Notes: generated by a model not told the origin, from the letters alone. 64,000 bases of DNA from Alligator mississippiensis (GCF_030867095.1 NC_081833.1:72297395-72361394), one strand, 5' to 3'. Positions 22,226-35,235 are shown, counted from the first letter of the stretch. Numbers and translations are program-made.

Positions 22226-25200
22226 TTTAATAAAACTAGAACACATCAGACTTTCAGTTTGAAGGTTGTCAGCAATCCTCCCCTGGTCCATGTTGAAGAC
22301 TGCTCAGTGGACCAAGCTTACATATTTTATTGGCCAGAGCTGGACACCATTGAGAGTGCTCTGATGGCCCTATGCCCCATCCTAAGACGACTCCTAGCAG
22401 AATTTCATTGCTTCTGTTTCGTTCCAGATTGAGTTCATCAGTTCACTCCCATGCCCTTCTTCCTCTTTAGTCCATGGGAAATCCCAGAACCTGCTGTGTT
22501 CATGATCAGTGAAAAAGGACTGCAGAGTTGAGTCATCCCCATGTTGGGATCACTGCAGGCCCATGCAGCTCACCTAGGTAGCTCTGCACAGCAAAACGTG
22601 CCAGACTTGGACATACCAGGTGCTCCTTACGTAGCCACAGGCATGTGGCACAGCAGGCAGGCTAATTGTCTTGAGGCTGAGCTAATGGGAACTGCCTGTA
22701 GCATTAATTAAATGACCCACAGACAATCACAAGGTCTGTGGGTTGTTGTGAATGTAGCCTGATGCAGGAGACAGCCTGTCCAACACAGGGCTGTGTTTGA
22801 GGGCACCAGTGCTCAGCAGGGACATTTTCAGTGCTGGTGTGCCCTTATAGCCTTATCCAGAAATGAAACCAAAGGCAAGACTCCCACCCCCACATTGAGT
22901 TTAGAGAGCTGTGAATTATGATCTCTCTTCTCAAGCAGGACTTGCTCCTACAATGAAGACGAGAAGAAGGGCTCCAGAAGCTCCTCAAGCCTGAATGTAC
23001 ACCATGGTTTTTGTTATCCACAAAACAAGGGAATGGTGCTGCTGAAGGACTTTCCCATCCACTTCCTCTATGCATGTCAGGTGAGTCAAACAAATCAAAT
23101 GCTCTTGAAAGCTGATGGCACAGCACAGATAGCATCAGCATCTCCCTTCTGTTTCTTATATAGGTGACAAGGTGACACCAAGTGACAAAAGGCACCGTTT
23201 GAGGGATGTCTTACAGGAAGAATGAGCTATGACATGGGCAGAATTGCCAGGTGACGCCTGTCCAGATCCATTCCAGTCAAGGGAGCTTGCAGGATGAAGT
23301 CCAAGAACTGCATGGTCACCGGTTTATCATAGTTTATTTTCCTATTTATAAAAAGCCTGTCAACGAAAATAGGGGATTGTTTTTAGACAACTTGACTCCA
23401 GCAAGTCACATCTGAAATGAAAGAATTTAACTCCAGTTTTCTCCATGTCTTTTTGTTCTTTATGAAGCTATAAATATAAGATACAACACGCATGAATATT
23501 CTTACATGGTATGTGCATGTTTTCTTTGCCACATGATCGTCACCAGCAAGTCTTGAAGACATGTACCGTGTCACTGTGATCCAGGATTACCACAGTGATA
23601 AAGCATTAAAAGTAAGAGCTCCTTGGCTCATTAGTTATTGCGGTTTTAGAATTGCAACCCATTTCTTTCATATTCTTGCTACGGTTTTGCTTATACCATA
23701 TATGAGCACATGTTAAGTGCTGGCGTTCTGGTCACTTCACCCATCTGAGGGTTCAGTCGGTGCCTGTACGTTCCTCTTTCCCATGGAAGATCGAGAGTGT
23801 GAATCATAGGAGATGATGCCTGCAATCTCCTATCAAAAAAAATGTTATGCTCCAATTTTCCATACTAAGGCTTAGTCCAAGCTATTGCTGACATTGCAGC
23901 CACTGTCTGCCTAGTTATGCCTCTGCAAAGAACTTAAGCTAATTGTTCACAGTCTTATCAGATCAAATGGTTCATTTCTAAGAATGGGTTCTGAATCCAT
24001 TTCAAGCAGCTGTCAAAATTCAGCTGAAAGGGCTTTTTGTTGTAATAATGTATTAACTAGCCAGATCTTTTCTTAAGCCAGACAAGCAGAAGACTCGACA
24101 GGACGGAAGTTGACCTTTAAAAAGAGGGACATGCATCCCGAATTGAATTAATTTCTGTGTATAATGAAAAGCTCTAGGCCTACATCGGTCTGTTCTTTGA
24201 GCTCCTATCACATTCCTGTGCCTTCTCCAGCTCTTATTGCTCGACTGAAAAGTGTTCAAAGAGCTTCTGGATCACCCAAATAGGGGTATGGTATTAAGAA
24301 GAGGTCAGAGGCAAAATGGTAACCTCTGCTGCGAGTTGCCCTTTGTCTTCAGTGATGCCGCACGCCCCTGGATGACCCACAGAGATCCAAAATATGGTGG
24401 GGCTCCCCATGGACCTTATTGCAGTGCTTGCAGCCAAAGACCTTTCCTTGCTAATATCTTCCTGTTGCTTGAAGAAATTAAAATGTCACAATAACGAATG
24501 TCACTGAAAAGTCACCAAGACCAGTCACATGAGAGCAGTGAAGTGATAGCCTTGCAAAGAAGTATTGTTGGGTCTCCTCTGTTGTTTAAATAAGAATGAT
24601 TTCAATCCCTCCCTGATAGCAAGCCTAGGGATAGGGTAAGTGAAGCCAGTGGAGAAACCTCCAAGAAGAAAAGCTGAAGCATATAAGAGTGCTTGGAGGA
24701 TGATACAGTTTGAGGGTCTGAGACTTACTATCATTTATACTGCAGTAGCCCCAGAAGGTCCCAGTTGCACCAGCCACTGCACAAACACGGCAGAAGACCT
24801 GGTCCGTGTTTCAGAACTTCGTCCTAGAAGATGTGTGACAGTTAAGGGATAGGGGGATATAACTTCAGCCAAGTTGGTATTTTATAGTACTTCTTTCATT
24901 GCACCACTAAACTCCTCTAATTTTAACTGCTACCCTGGCCTAATTTCTATTTTATTTTGAATCAAAACCAGTTTCTTCCACTACTATGTGATGAAGCAAA
25001 GGAAAATCCCTCTGTTGGCCCTTTGCTCCTGGGGCCACCCCTGTGTCCTCCAGACTCCTGTGACTTCCACATGCCACCTCTGCCATGTACTCTTACATTA
25101 GGCTCTTCAGCAAGGCTGATAGATACCATAATCTTACGTTAACTTCTCCTCTCAGTGGTCCTCCTTCCTGCCATCCTTCTCATCTGCGGTCCTCCTCCTC

Positions 25201-28200
25201 TTCCCTCCATGCCATTCTGCATGTGTCTGTTGCTGCCCGTCTGCTATTTCAAATTGCTCGTTGATAGTGGGGTATGGATCCTCCCGATCACTAGTTAAGA
25301 TCTATTTGCCTATGGGGAGTGCATTTGGATTACACTATCTGTGACTTACAAAGTATAATACTAGTGTTAAGTGAAGCCAGTAGTATTCTTCCTCTTTAGA
25401 GAGCACTGTCATCAACAATATACCAAATACTGTTGCTAGGGCTAGAGACACGTGTTCATGCATTACAATGATGAAGTAGTTCAGTCCATGATCCTGATGG
25501 CTTCTGAATTTTCCTTTCTTATCCCAAGCCACTGACAAGCAAAGGCAGCAGAAATTTTGCAGCTGTTCCTAAGTGATCCCATAAGAACTTCTGAGAATAG
25601 TAGCTAGCTGACTGCATCTCTAATTAGACGCTACCTCTTTTCTGACCTTACCTAGATTGTCTGCACTATTTTCACAGCAAGATAAGCAGCAGCAAATATC
25701 TCAGCCTCAGACAGGTGCAACATTGATCAGTGGATAACCCCCTGTATTTGCAATCTCCAACTTTCTTGCTATTAATGAGTTTCGACGTATACATCAGCAA
25801 GCCTTTGTATACCTTCCAAGTGCTTTCATTTAATCTCACCAGACCCCAGACAGAGCAGCAGATGATTTAATTTTTTGAAGAAGTCAACGCTTAAAGATGC
25901 TAAAGCTAAATTGGGGCAATAGAAATTAAGTAGATCTGGATCTCAACACACAGCAAAATCAGCATCATAGTAAAAATTAGTATCAGGAGCTCCCAGCTTT
26001 CAGGTTAGGACTGAGCCTTCTAGACAGCATGGTACCTCTCACAAAGATCTTGGCTTATTTTGTCATTCAAGATCTTAGTTGGGCAAAATATTTATCTTTT
26101 TAGAAACCTAGAAATAAAAGGATAACAGGACACAGGGTCACCGAGGGTTAAAATCTTTGGAAGTGCTGCTCTTTCAATACCTTCGACTGTTCTTTGCACA
26201 CTTAGAAATGCTCTTTCAAGAACTGGTCTTGGAGGGGTAAAGCACCAGGAAAAAAACAATTATAAGATGGAGAGCATTCCTCCCTCCGAGTGTGCTGAAT
26301 ACTGATTACCCTTGGCAGGTTGTGAAAAACAGACTCATCACAGTCCCCTTTCACTAACTGTTTTGTTCTCATGCTTTTAGGATTTAATAACGTGTCAAAT
26401 TAGGGTTAAAGTGCCCTATTTTCTACGCTTCAACTCTAGCTCCAGCTTTGCCGGCCATACAAAAACAACACTACATTGCATTTCTATGGAACCGTTCGGA
26501 TTATCAAATGTCCCAAAGGGGCTTTACAAAGCACTTAATTACGGAATGGTAAAGGAGTGACAAGTGAAGGGAACATGTAAACACAGCAGCCATTATGTCC
26601 ACAGCAATATGCTACGTATTGACACGAACACTAGCACCAGTGAAGTCAGTGGTTGGTTGCGTTTCACATGGGAGATGCTGGCTCGGTTACCGGAGTTACT
26701 TTCTGTCCTTGTTTGGAAAACCTCCATTCGACTTCTACCTGAACAGCCAACAGCTCCTAGATGAAAACTCACCCCACGGTTCTGGCTTTGGAAGGTCGGC
26801 TCCAAGAGGCTACGAAGCCTTGGATCCAGCCACTAGCTGAATGAGAAAGTTCAAAAAGGAAAAATGTGATGTGGCAAAGAAGGAGAAGGAACTAGTATTC
26901 ACTGCCTTTTTAATGAGCCAATATTCAGTCAGTGTCTCAGCCAATTATTTATTAACATTACCACTCTAGACTAGAGCTACTAAAATAAAATCATGTATTT
27001 TGTGATTTTAACAACAAATTACATTTTTATCAAAAATAAAAATGTTCACTTTTTCCTTGGGGAAAAAAACAATCAAAAGCTAACAATTCTTTGGTTCTTT
27101 TAATGTTTTATTAGATCTTCCTTTCTATCTCCCTTTTTTTAATCTGCTCCCCCTTCTTTGCAGTAGCAAAACAGGAAACAGCCAAGGGGGCAGGGAAAGG
27201 AGAAAGTTTGGGGTTTTGTTTGTTTTTTCATTTGATTGAAATTGTGATTCCTCCATTTTTTTACTATTTCAATAAAACTGTAAAAATATTTGATTTTTTT
27301 ATGAAAAATGTTAGGAAACAAAATTATTACAAAATCATGAAACATGTAAACCACTCTACCAGTTCAGTCCAATTCTGAAAATGTCCAAAACCCCATTAAC
27401 ATGTCATATATTCCTGAAGTTGAAGCTTTATTTCAAAATATGGCCCCAAAGTGTTTGTGTGGTCCATAGCGATGTGTAGCATCTTCCTGACCTGAAGAGT
27501 CCAAGCAGACGGAGTAGTTTGACTCTCTTTGACTGCTAGATTGCCATTTTTTTTCTTTCCTATATTGCCCCCTTGAAATCAGATGCGGCACCTACTGATC
27601 CCATTACCAATGATCATTGTAGAAATCGGCCTTCCTAAATTAAAACAAAGTGCTTGACAGTGTTAGGTCTGTGCAAGGTTAGGCCATAACCAAAGGGTGG
27701 GTTTACTATAATATATGCCTTTCTCCTTCCCTATGGTTATATGCCCTATATAGAGCATGTTTATATGCCCCAAGTTGAAAGATCTGTAGGATACCTGGGT
27801 TGGGTGATTTCTCCTCACCTCCACCAAATAGAGAGGAGTGTACTGTTGGGAGCTGAGTCCTTCCCATGTTTCTGTGAGAGAGCTCTCATTAACACAACTC
27901 ATTTGACCTGTAGGTGAATGCACATCCAAAATGAACTGGACCATCAGTCATTTTGGAGAAACACCTCATGTGTTATTTATGGCTATATGAAAAGCAAGAG
28001 GTTAATGTGTAATCAATGTGCACATATATTCTTAGTTCACAGTATCTGATACTTTGACTAACATCATTGTAATTCAATTCTCTGCTGTCCAAGCAATTTC
28101 AGGCAATGTAGCTGGCAACCCTGTATTCATCATATAGATCTGATGCATAGTTTGGGCCCTCTAGGTTTCTCCTCTTGGACTGTGCAGTGACACTAACCGA

Positions 28201-28421
28201 AGTGATCCAGAAATGCATCTTGCTTTCTGCACGTCTTGATTTACATGCAAAACCTAGCCAGTGGTTTGTAACATAAACCTTTTTGTGTGATTTCCTTGGA
28301 GTTCTCCAATATCCGTGCCTCAGAGGTCAAGACTGGGCAGGAAATCTAGCATTGAATGCTTTCATCACTGCTCTGACTGATGCTGCTGGAAGTATTGGCA
28401 TAAATTTCCTTATCCCTGCAA
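22226..28421. other. Intergenic desert, no gene seen
   Basis: About 6 kb of mostly unique AT-rich sequence; frames are 116 codons or fewer with no recognisable protein. A small perfect hairpin (10-base arms 22715-22724 and 22734-22743, ACCCACAGAC) lies near the left edge. AT-rich stretches at 26990-27360 contain many TTTT/AAAA words but no clear element boundaries. Confidence 0.55.
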
Positions 28422-28683
28422 AGGGGTTGCTGGTTGTAGCCATGTTGGTCCAAGGACATAGGCAAACAAGGTTCTTTGGGTAGATGTGATATCCTTTATT
28501 AGACCAACTAAATAGTTGGGAAAATTGTTCTTTGTAAACTTTCAAGCACAAACACACTTCTACAGACTTTCCCTCTGCCTGAAGAAGGGCATTTGTGCCC
28601 GAAAGCTTACGAAGAACAATTTTTCCAACTATTTATTTGGTCTAATAAAACACTTTTACCCAAAGAACCTTGTTGGCCTTTAT
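28422..28683 (+). mobile_element. RAAAGCTT hairpin element flanked by 12-bp direct repeats
   Basis: The 262-bp unit begins near GGTTGTAGCCATGTTGGTCC and ends in ACCTTGTTGGCC. It is flanked by TTATCCCTGCAA at 28410-28421 and 28684-28695. Two long arms (about 28470-28568 and 28576-28669) are inverted copies of each other. The right arm holds the stem-loop GGGCA-TTTG-TGCCC (28587-28600), GAAAGCTT (28601-28608), a weaker CCAA..TTGG stem (28625-28640) and CTAATAAAACAC. A 12-bp duplication is too long for a typical TIR transposon of this kind and suggests target-primed integration or repair. There is no A-tail and no RNA polymerase III box that I can see. Confidence 0.7.
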
Positions 28684-31073
28684 TTATCCCTGCAAGGCAC
28701 TGGGTGTTGCAGAGTTCAGTGTTTCTGTGCCTCCTTTTTCACTCAATAACTGCCCCAGCCTGCTCCCAACATTCACATAATTGCACACCCGCACAAGAGT
28801 TTGGATGAGTTGCTGCTACAGGTAGTCTCTAAACTGGAAGGCTTGTTAAAGATCTGTAAATAGAGAACAGCAAAGCTTAACTTTATCTTCTACTTTCCCC
28901 ACCTTACTTTCTTCCTCTTCCCCTGGTCTCAGTATTGTTTTATCTCCCACGCGCCTCCTCGTTTTGTCCTGCTTTGTGATGTTGAATAGACAGAGTATTG
29001 ACCCTTATAACTGACTGGGTTTTATTTAGAAGAGACAGGCCCCTTTTCTGCCTGACCCATTCATGAAAACAAGAAGCTTTTTGCATTGTATTCTGTAATT
29101 AACCTGTCTTTGTAGCTGTGCAACGCATTCGTCTAAAGCAATACATTTGGTGGAAAAAAACATATCTGCTTGAAAGAAAATTCTTCTTCTAATTAAAATG
29201 TAGGAAAGAAAAATACGGTTAGAGTCTCAGCTGGCTAAATCGCCCAGAAAATGTAATGATCTGCCATGCGCCTAGGTCTGTTTGTCTTGCAGCTTATCCC
29301 AAATTTAGAACGAAAAGCAGAGCCACTTGAGCTTGCTGCAGAAACTTTTGGACAAGCCCTACAAGAACAACTCAAAAAGGGTTTTTGGGAACCTGTTATT
29401 TTTCAGGAGTGAAGATCATGTTTGTCACCTGTCCTATATGGAGAATGTGTTGCATATTAGAGAGAGGCTCAACTCAAAGTCCTGAAGGACATCTCAGCTA
29501 CGGCAAGGGTCAAATACCTGATGTGAATCAGGTAGAGTGGGCCTTAGTATGTGGGTTTCCCATATACCAGGCGAGTGCCCAAGTTTCTTGGCCATCGTCT
29601 GAGTAAGGGCTCCTCCTTTTCCTGGTTGTTTAGACCAGAAATCCTATCCTTGGTCTGATGTGGGTGTCTCTACAGAAGCTTTGGGTTCAGCAGTCAACAT
29701 TTTCCTGTGAAAAATTGGGTTTGGTTTTATTATTTTTGGAAAATTCCAACCAGTTTGAATTCTGACCACATTTAGTGCAGCCAATGCCTGCTTGCAGCAA
29801 CACCTGGTAAGAGCAACAACCTGTTAACAGCAGTTCTTCCCCTGGGAACATTTGCTGTGCCATGTATTGAAATAATAACACTTCCTAACTGCGTCAGAGA
29901 AACCTGGCATGGGGGCACCAACACACTGCTACCGAACAGGCATCAACTAATAGGTTTTGCCATTACCTTCAATAGATCCCTCAATTTCAAAGCAAAGTTG
30001 TCTTTGGGTCACCGAGCTTGGTTCAGGCTCTTCTCTAGCACATATCTCTGGGACAGCCTGAAGGCATTTATTAGGATCTGGATGTTATTACAGAAGGTGC
30101 GGACAGGGACAAGAGAGTACTTCCATTGGCACCAAATCCTGCCAGCAGGATGAAGACCAGCAGCTGCACATAAAGCTCACTTCAAAGGACTCTTCCTGAA
30201 ATGCTGGAGAGACTGAGGAATGGGATGAGATATTACAAAACCACAAAGACGCTGTGAAACATCAGCAAAGTGCCTGGTATGCAGAACTCTTCATCTTCCC
30301 ACCATGACGGAGAAGATTTCCTAAGAAATTAGTTAGCGGTAACTTCTCTCATAGCCCCCAAATCGTCTCAAAAGGACCGTGACAATTGTGAGTGAACCAG
30401 CTTAAAGGCATTTTAGTTGATTCAGCAGAGAAATGCTGTGCAAAACTATTTGGCTGATTTGCCCAACTCCTTTGCTGATGGCATTGCTTTGAACCAAATG
30501 CAGGACATTTTCACCCAGAAAACTAACCAACCACCCAAAGATTGTGTTTCTAGTGCCCCGATGGCAATCTTTCTTCAGTTCTGCCAAATCCTTTTTTATG
30601 CCTTAAAGTCCCTGTTGCATTTTCTCAATGTTTTGACTAGTCACTTCTTTCTTTAAGAAATGTGCAGCTGTGCCACGTAGCCTTAATTTTAATTGTACTA
30701 GCAATTCCAGTCAAGAAATGTCTTCCTAGTAAGCCCTTGTAGGAGAATGAATAATCTGTTTTGGAATCTGAAGGAGCTACGCTTTGGGTTTGGTTGCCAA
30801 AAAGGACCACACTGGAAATGTATCAGGTTTACTGGAAGCTTTCCTTGTAGCCCCCAACAAGGAGAAACAGTGCTGATACATGCTACTTTGATAGTAAACT
30901 CGGAAATCTCCGGTTACACTCAGACGAGTCAGCAGAGTCCCAATTGTTTTGCCTTCCAAAGAACAAGGGATCTGGAGCCATGAAAGCAAGGACTTTCCAA
31001 AGAGAAATCATGCCTATTTCTCCGTGAGCTCGGTGAAATGCAGCATGTTCTAGCGCTCGCTGCAACAAAAGTC
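28684..31073. other. Intergenic, no gene seen
   Basis: Unique sequence. Frames are 98 codons or fewer and unrecognised. No repeat family is evident apart from the right copy of the 12-bp duplication at its left edge. Confidence 0.55.
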
Positions 31074-31076
31074 TGA

Positions 31077-31549
31077 GGCCGCACGCAGATGAGCGCAAGT
31101 ATGTGGCACTGCAGACCTGTCTGCGGCACCACACACCTCACATTCAAGCATTTCCTGTGCTACTACCTTGCAGCACGAGGGGTTTTGTTGACCCCTGGGG
31201 ATCCTGGGGTCAAAACAACACACACACACAAAAAGTGGGGTTGTGCACATGCAGGCAGTGCAGGCTGCCCAAAACTGGAGCCTGGCCAGCCGAAGCTACA
31301 CTACAGCTGCCGGCCAGGCTCCCAGCTTCATACGGCTGCAGCTCCCCAAGGTCCCCAGGGCCCCAGATAAAGTTTCTGGGGCCAGCACAGTTGCTGGCTC
31401 CAACTTTCTCTACCCCACCCGGGGTAATTTGTTGCGCGCCAGAGGTTGCATGGCATGGGCATTCCCGGGGACAACTAGCAGAGGCACAAGGTATGCCACT
31501 GCTAGTTGTCCCTGGGGAACCAAATGTCCACGCTTATTTGGACGTGGCC
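31077..31549. mobile_element. Foldback MITE, 473 bp, GC-rich, 3-bp target duplication TGA
   Basis: The ends begin and finish with GGCC. The left end (31076-31106) and the mirrored right end (31520-31550) agree at about 19 of 31 positions, with most differences at CpG-type sites. TGA occurs at 31074-31076 and 31550-31552. An internal hairpin pairs GGGGACAACTAGCAG with CTGCTAGTTGTCCC. The element explains the overlapping open frames of up to 195 codons here, which are not genes. No transposase is encoded. Confidence 0.65.
31208..31225 (+). repeat. Short CA-repeat
   Basis: An ACAACACACACACACA run inside the MITE. Simple sequence, possibly polymorphic. Confidence 0.7.
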
Positions 31550-32056
31550 TGAGTGTTCAGTCTGTATTGCATAGATACTCCCAAATTGCCTTAATGTCAG
31601 TATTAAATATAACTGTTTATGCTGTTCATCTCAGGAGTCTTACTGCTTTAAGAGGTTTGCAGACACTGGGAGGCAAAGTCCTTCATCTGAACAACAAGCA
31701 TACTCATTTTTGTCTCTGCTTCTCCTTCTTTCTATCTGCAACATCAAATGCTGGATGGGATGAAAGTGCGCACAAGGATCAGTTAATCGCTGAAGGTATT
31801 GCTGATACTTGTGCTATTCTTTCAAGCTAGCAAACCTCATGTGCCAAATGGATCGTTTGTTAAGTAGTTCCCCCAAAAACCTGACATGTCACAATGGATG
31901 AGATTTCCTAAAGAGCACCCTAGAGACAGGCTTGCTTTTGCACTGGAGATTGTACTGGTATGCTGGCTTGGTAATGGTTACTGGTGGTTAATAATAGGGG
32001 GAAACAAATTCTACCATCAAACGTCAGTCATTCTTGAATTCCTTCTTCTTTTTCTG

Positions 32057-32255
32057 TACAGTTAGGAAGCTCTTCCTGAGATTTGTGCTTTGGCCCAGCC
32101 AAATCTTTCTTTCTGTGGTTTAAAAATGGCAAGCAGATGATGACAGAGAGCACAGGGTCAGCCCATTGTGGCACCGTGAGAAGTCAAACCCAGGTTTTCC
32201 TGCTCTTAATCCATGTGCCAGCTTAGTCACCTGCTTACACCAATGTAACTGGGCC
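32057..32255. repeat. Old CR1/MIR-like fragments
   Basis: GTTAGGAAGCTCTTCCTGAGA resembles CR1 3' UTR read antisense. AAACCCAGGTTTTCCTGCTC followed by CCATGTGCCAGCTTAG resembles the end of a MIR. Both are diverged, so the assignment is tentative. Confidence 0.35.
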
Positions 32256-32261
32256 TTGCTG

Positions 32262-32500
32262 TCTTTTTCATAATCATATCATACAATCATAGAGAAGTCA
32301 GGCTGGAAGGGACCTCCAGAGGTCACATCTAGTCCAACCCCCCACCTAAGGCAGGATTATCCCTATCCAAACCATCCTATACAATCCATCAGCTAAAGTC
32401 TACATAAGACTACCATCAACCCTGACTCAACACAGATCTACTACTCTAACCTGCCACAGGTAAAGCAGGGGAAACACGGCACCCAATGTCCTGCTTCTAT
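32262..32500 (-). repeat. CR1 LINE 3' UTR, antisense
   Basis: AATCATAGAGAAGTCAGGCTGG then AAGGGACCTCCAGAGGTCA and CTAGTCCAACCCCC are the diagnostic CR1 3' end in reverse orientation. It continues into a variant 3' UTR (CTAACCTGCCACAGGTAAAGC, CCAATGTCCTGC). Confidence 0.8.
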
Positions 32501-33243
32501 GAAATGTTGTCAATATATGCTCAAGAGATCCTGGATCCAGGATTAGTTGACTGATGGTCATCAACAAGTTGACACGAAGAGTACCTTTGTGCACTCAAAG
32601 AGAGATCCATACATCCAAAACTTAGCAGCTAAAGTGTCCTATGGAAATCCTTACACATTCTTGGTTTGCAGGATCTTGAAATACTTGTGCCGGTTTGTCA
32701 ACAGCAGGATTTGCCAACAGTGGGATATTTTAAGACCCACACTATTTCCTGCCATCTTGTTCTAAGGAAAGCAAATGGACTAGCTGACGTTTTTCACGGT
32801 GGATGAAGACTGTGAAAGTGGATTAAAATAAACAGCGGTTCTCCAAGTGTCGCACAACAACTGAGGAATGCAGCATCAAAATAATATATAAGCTAATTCC
32901 CGCTCCTTTGAAGCCCAGAGCTCCAAAAAAATACATGTGATAGAAACACATTTTCTGAATAACATCAGAGACATTTGTCATTGTACCATGAATCAATATT
33001 TTTGAAGTCTCCTTGACAACAGTCACCATGGCACTTTAACAACGCCTAACGTGTGAGACTAAGTCATATGCATGCCAGCCATATGTCCAAAATACCAGGT
33101 CTCCTGTTACATACAATGTGTTATAAGAAAGCCAAAAATGCAGCAGGTAGGGCTGAGGTCCCAATTATTACTACTGAAGCATTTAGGGTAGGTGAGTATT
33201 TTCTACCTGTCAGAAATAAATATAAACCAGAGGAAGGAATCTA

Positions 33244-33525
33244 TACCAACCAAACTCATAAATTCATAGATGTTAGGGGCAGAAGGGACCTCAATAGATC
33301 ATCGAGTCTGATGCCCTGCATAGGCAGGAAGGAGTGCTGGGTCTAGATGACCCCAGCCAGATGCATATCCAACCTCCTCTTGAAGACCCCCAGGGTAGGG
33401 GAGAGCACCACCTCCCTTGGGAGCCCGTTCCAGACCTTAGCCACTCGAACTGTGAAGAAGTTCTTCCTAATGTCCAGTCTAATCTAACTGTGAAGATGTT
33501 CTTCCTAATGTCCAGTCTCAAAGCT
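33244..33525 (-). repeat. CR1 LINE 3' UTR, antisense, with internal 33-bp duplication
   Basis: It starts with AATTCATAGATGTTAGG and AGAAGGGACCTCAATAGATC, followed by AACCTCCTCTTGAAGACCCC, GGGAGAGCACCACCTCC and TTCTTCCTAATGTCCAGTCT, all in CR1 antisense order. The last 33-base unit occurs twice (33448-33480 and 33486-33518) with one difference, a local tandem duplication. The 3' end of the LINE is at the left. Confidence 0.85.
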
Positions 33526-33544
33526 TTAAAGAAATAAGAACATA

Positions 33545-33960
33545 GGGCAAAGCTAGTCCCCCCAAAAATCACACAGAATCATTTTCCTTCTAAAAACCTC
33601 ATTTTTGTCAAAATAAAAATTTTCTGCCAGATTGGGCCAGGTTTGACAAAACTTCATGTTTGGACAAAACAAAAAAAGAAAATATTGAAGACGTTCCAAT
33701 GTTTTCAGAATAGAAGCGGTTGAAATTTTGAAGGGACTTTTTGTTTCAAAAAGGCTTTTATTTAAAATGCTTGATGTGTCCGAATCAACGTGAAAAGTTT
33801 TGATTTCACAGTGTGAGCTTTTTTGGGTTGTTTTTTTTCGAGGGGAGAGGAAGTTTGTTTCACAGGGAATTTCAAAATGGGTTGGATTGGTTCCAGTTTG
33901 GGATGGAACAAGTGACAGAAACAGAGAATTTCTCATGAAACAGAAATGCTAGTAGTACCT
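33545..33960. repeat. T/A-run-rich interspersed repeat
   Basis: A segment dense in TTTTG, GTTTCA, AAATTTTG and GTTTTGATTTC words on both strands. It is similar in texture to 44900-45065 and to the window's first 145 bases. It looks like a decayed foldback repeat. The 127-codon minus-strand frame here is F/S/K-rich by composition only. Confidence 0.4.
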
Positions 33961-34079
33961 GCCCAGCGGTAATACAGGGAAGCAGAGAAAGTGGAAGGAG
34001 CAGTGAATTTGCCTGGAGACTAAGTGCCTGGTTTCAAAAAGCGGATGTTTACACACTGTGGTACATTTAAACAAAAAAC

Positions 34080-35235
34080 ATTTTGAGCTTGATTTCACAG
34101 GATGCTCCTGCAGGCTGCTGAATGCCCTTGCCTTCTGCTGCTTTCAGTGGAAGACGTGAAGTCAACGTCTCATTGATGCAGATTGCATTTGGGAGATATG
34201 GAGCACCTTTTGACTCACCTTTTGACTTCACTGCAAAAACTATGACCCTGCAAAAACTATAGGCCAAGTATTGTTCTTCATCTTGGATTGGGTCCCCGAG
34301 CTGCTGAGAGTTTGGTTGTCTAGGGAATGTAGAATGCTGAATTCCTCCGGCTCTCAGCGACTTCTGCCCTGACTTTTTGTACCTCTGTGTTGAAGTGAAA
34401 AATGACAGCGTCAGTCAGATAAGGGCACAACAAAGATATCTTCTGAGATGCATGAAGCCACATGACAAATCCAGGGAGAGAATGAACCGTTAAACCCACT
34501 TGCAGCCAGTTGGAATCGGGGACCTACAACCCTTTCTTGGAGGCACACAGCATCCCACAGGATGTGTATGTAGTCTATACTTAGAATTATTTGGCATATT
34601 ACAGCAAAAATCCAGCTCCTATAATTAAACATGCAAACAGCATAAAGAGCACAGTAGGTTGCTCAGCATGTGTGATTACATAACACAAATTTCACGAAGC
34701 TCAAGAGATGTATTTCAGCAGCAGGGGTTGGAAACACAGCACATAAAAGCTTCTTACCTTACCCTACATCAATATAATACAGTAGGCCTGATTAAGTACT
34801 TTGTAAGCATTGATTTGTGTGCATGGTAAACAGCCTTCTCAATCAATGTAAGGATTTCACCTTGCCATACTTTTTGAAAAAGTTCTTCAGTATCTTTCTT
34901 TTCCCCTCTGAAAACGCCCATGCTATTGGTGAACTTATTGTGCAATCGTGCATATCAAATGATCTCACACCATGGGACTAGGACCAATCTGTGTGTCAGT
35001 TAGTTTTCAATTTACCATTTCCGCTGGCCAGATTGATCATTTAGTTACGTTCTGTGAATTGTGCAAGCAGAGACACCCATGCTTATCTATTATTTTGGGT
35101 CTACTGAGCCAAGTACTACAAAGATCTCAAGTTTCTAAATCCATTAGGAATTTCTAATTGAAATATTTGCAGTGTGGGCTCACAGGGGTCACTCTAGGAC
35201 TTCTTAGACTAAATTCCAAAGTATGTAATCCATGC
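34080..35235. other. Intergenic, no gene seen
   Basis: Mostly unique. Small local duplications occur near 34205-34260 (CACCTTTTGACT and TGCAAAAACTAT, each twice). No exon or RNA gene is supported. Confidence 0.5.

Noticed and set aside
31243..31830. 195-codon plus-strand frame
   Set aside because: Its first half lies inside the GC-rich foldback MITE, and the same region is open in other frames. The product is not recognisable.
33545..33960. Possible processed pseudogene with A-runs
   Set aside because: The A and T runs are scattered through the segment rather than at one end, and no coding similarity is visible. A decayed repeat fits better.
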